Of a stretch of 64,000 nt of DNA, positions 63,155 to 64,000 are shown one piece after another. The first letter of the stretch is position 1. Every line of letters begins with the position of its first letter. This DNA comes from Curvularia sp. ZM96. Taxonomy: Eukaryota > Ascomycota > Dothideomycetes > Pleosporales > Pleosporaceae. Both the position numbers and the translations under genes were made by a program. A model generated the notes under the pieces. That model was not told where the DNA came from. It searched no databases and saw only the letters and a list, made by a program, of their open reading frames with translations. The stretch lies in assembly GCA_022457065.1 (NCBI GenBank), contig JAJGBQ010000001.1, positions 1,426,001-1,490,000 of the forward strand, in the 5' to 3' direction.

Positions 63155-64000
63155 ATGGCTCCAACCACCACAAAAGCATGGACTGTCCAAGGCAAGGATG
63201 GCTTCGACTCCCTCAAGTTCAACGAGCAGGCCCAGATCCCAGAAATTGGTGACAAGGATGTTCTCGTCAAGAGTATGTTACCTATGGCCAAATACACTCA
63301 TCAACAACACTAACACTGTTCCCTTAGTCCACGCCGCGTCTCTCAACTACCGCGATCTCATCATCCCCAAGGGCAAATACCCCTTCCCTATGAAGGACAA
63401 CATAGTCCCTGGCTCAGACGGCGCTGGTACCGTAGAAGCAGTTGGCAAGCACGTCACACGTTTCCAGCCCGGAGGTACGTACTTAGCGTCGTATATCCCT
63501 TGAATCGAGAAAACTAACAATGGCCCAGACAAAGTCGTCACTCTCTTCAACCAAGGCCACACTGCCGGATCTCTTGACGCACAAACGCTAGGCACCGGCC
63601 TAGGCGGCGCTTTGGACGGCACACTCCGCGAGTATGGCGTTTTTGACGAAGCTGGTCTTGTTGCGGCGCCCTCAAACCTCAATATGCTTGAAGCCTCAAC
63701 CCTCTCCTGCGCCGCCCTCACTGCCTGGAACGCCCTCTACGGCCTCGAGTCGCGCGCCCTCAAGCCCGGAGACTTCGTCCTGACCCAGGGCACCGGCGGT
63801 GTCAGCATCTTCGCTCTTCAGTTCGCAAAAGCCGCTGGCGCAAAGGTCATTGCCACTACTAGCTCCGCAAGCAAGGCCGACCTGCTCAAGAAGTACGGCG
63901 CCGACCACGTCATCAACTACAAGGAGACACCCAACTGGGGCGAGGAGACCCAGAAGCTGACTCCTCGTGGCGCTGGTGTCCAGCACGTAGTCGAGGTTGG
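63155..64000 (+). CDS. Zinc-independent MDR/quinone-oxidoreductase-like alcohol dehydrogenase (3' truncated)
   Basis: Exons join(63155..63272, 63328..63474, 63529..>64000) encode the first 245 residues; the rest lies beyond the window. The GroES-like N-terminal domain reads VLVKIHAASLNYRDLIIPKG, then VPGSDGAGTVEAVGKHVTRF. The catalytic-zinc Cys of classical alcohol dehydrogenases is replaced by the N-Y-R-D pattern seen in zinc-free members. The Rossmann nucleotide site VLTQGTGGVSIFALQFAKAA suggests NADPH use. Such enzymes reduce quinones, enones or other carbonyls. Introns are phase 1 with clean borders. The substrate cannot be assigned. Confidence 0.85.

Noticed and set aside
1..64000. Secondary-metabolite cluster, prophage-like element, CRISPR array or complete transposon
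   Set aside because: No backbone synthase, integrase, transposase, reverse transcriptase or repeat-spacer array was found on either strand.

Overview
This window is gene-dense chromosomal DNA of a filamentous ascomycete (Pezizomycotina). Most genes have one to five short GT-AG introns of about 45-95 nt, they alternate between strands with compact intergenic gaps, and many are one-to-one housekeeping orthologues. Dothideomycetes, and Pleosporales in particular, is my best guess from protein style and gene content; this is inference. Both ends cut genes: the 3' end of MLH1 on the left and an MDR-family oxidoreductase on the right. I rebuilt exon-intron structures by hand from splice signals and reading-frame continuity.

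Left third (1-25.9 kb), nearly all core machinery. Order: MLH1 C-terminus, RNA polymerase III subunit RPC5, DDB1, a disordered orphan protein, a TMEM42-like transporter, TFIIA gamma (TOA2), V-ATPase c'' (VMA16), a gephyrin-type MogA-MoeA fusion for molybdenum cofactor, a Cys-rich single-pass surface protein, a SET-domain protein with an apparent signal peptide, splicing factor SYF1, V-ATPase subunit D (VMA8) and a U1A/U2B''-type protein. Many are head-to-head pairs that share 200-500 bp promoters (RPC5/DDB1, TOA2/VMA16, SYF1/VMA8).

Middle (26-34 kb), looser and more accessory. It holds an MFS transporter, a small secreted protein, a multicopper oxidase with all four copper motifs, and a secreted protein with six cysteines in its mature part, separated by 0.6-1.5 kb of sequence without recognisable genes.

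Right half (34.5-64 kb). FAD synthase is divergent from a 1529-residue sulfite reductase beta subunit. Then come pyridoxamine-phosphate oxidase, a TPR protein with bacterial-type signatures, a rhodopsin-like seven-helix membrane protein, an oxysterol-binding protein, a sphingoid-base-phosphate phosphatase (LCB3) divergent from RHO4, DASH subunit DAD1 divergent from tRNA-splicing endonuclease SEN34, TYW1 (wybutosine synthesis) in tandem with SEN34, a large conserved fungal membrane glycoprotein, and the MDR oxidoreductase.

I found no CRISPR array, transposon with a recognisable enzyme, rRNA or convincing tRNA gene, and no obvious new multi-gene system. The most interesting items are fine-scale: a duplicated motif under purifying selection inside SEN34, 7-nt and 11-nt microexons, a possible spliced Asp-rich tail on the oxysterol-binding protein, the SEN34-TYW1 tandem, a bacterial-type TPR gene and a small secreted-protein/oxidase neighbourhood.
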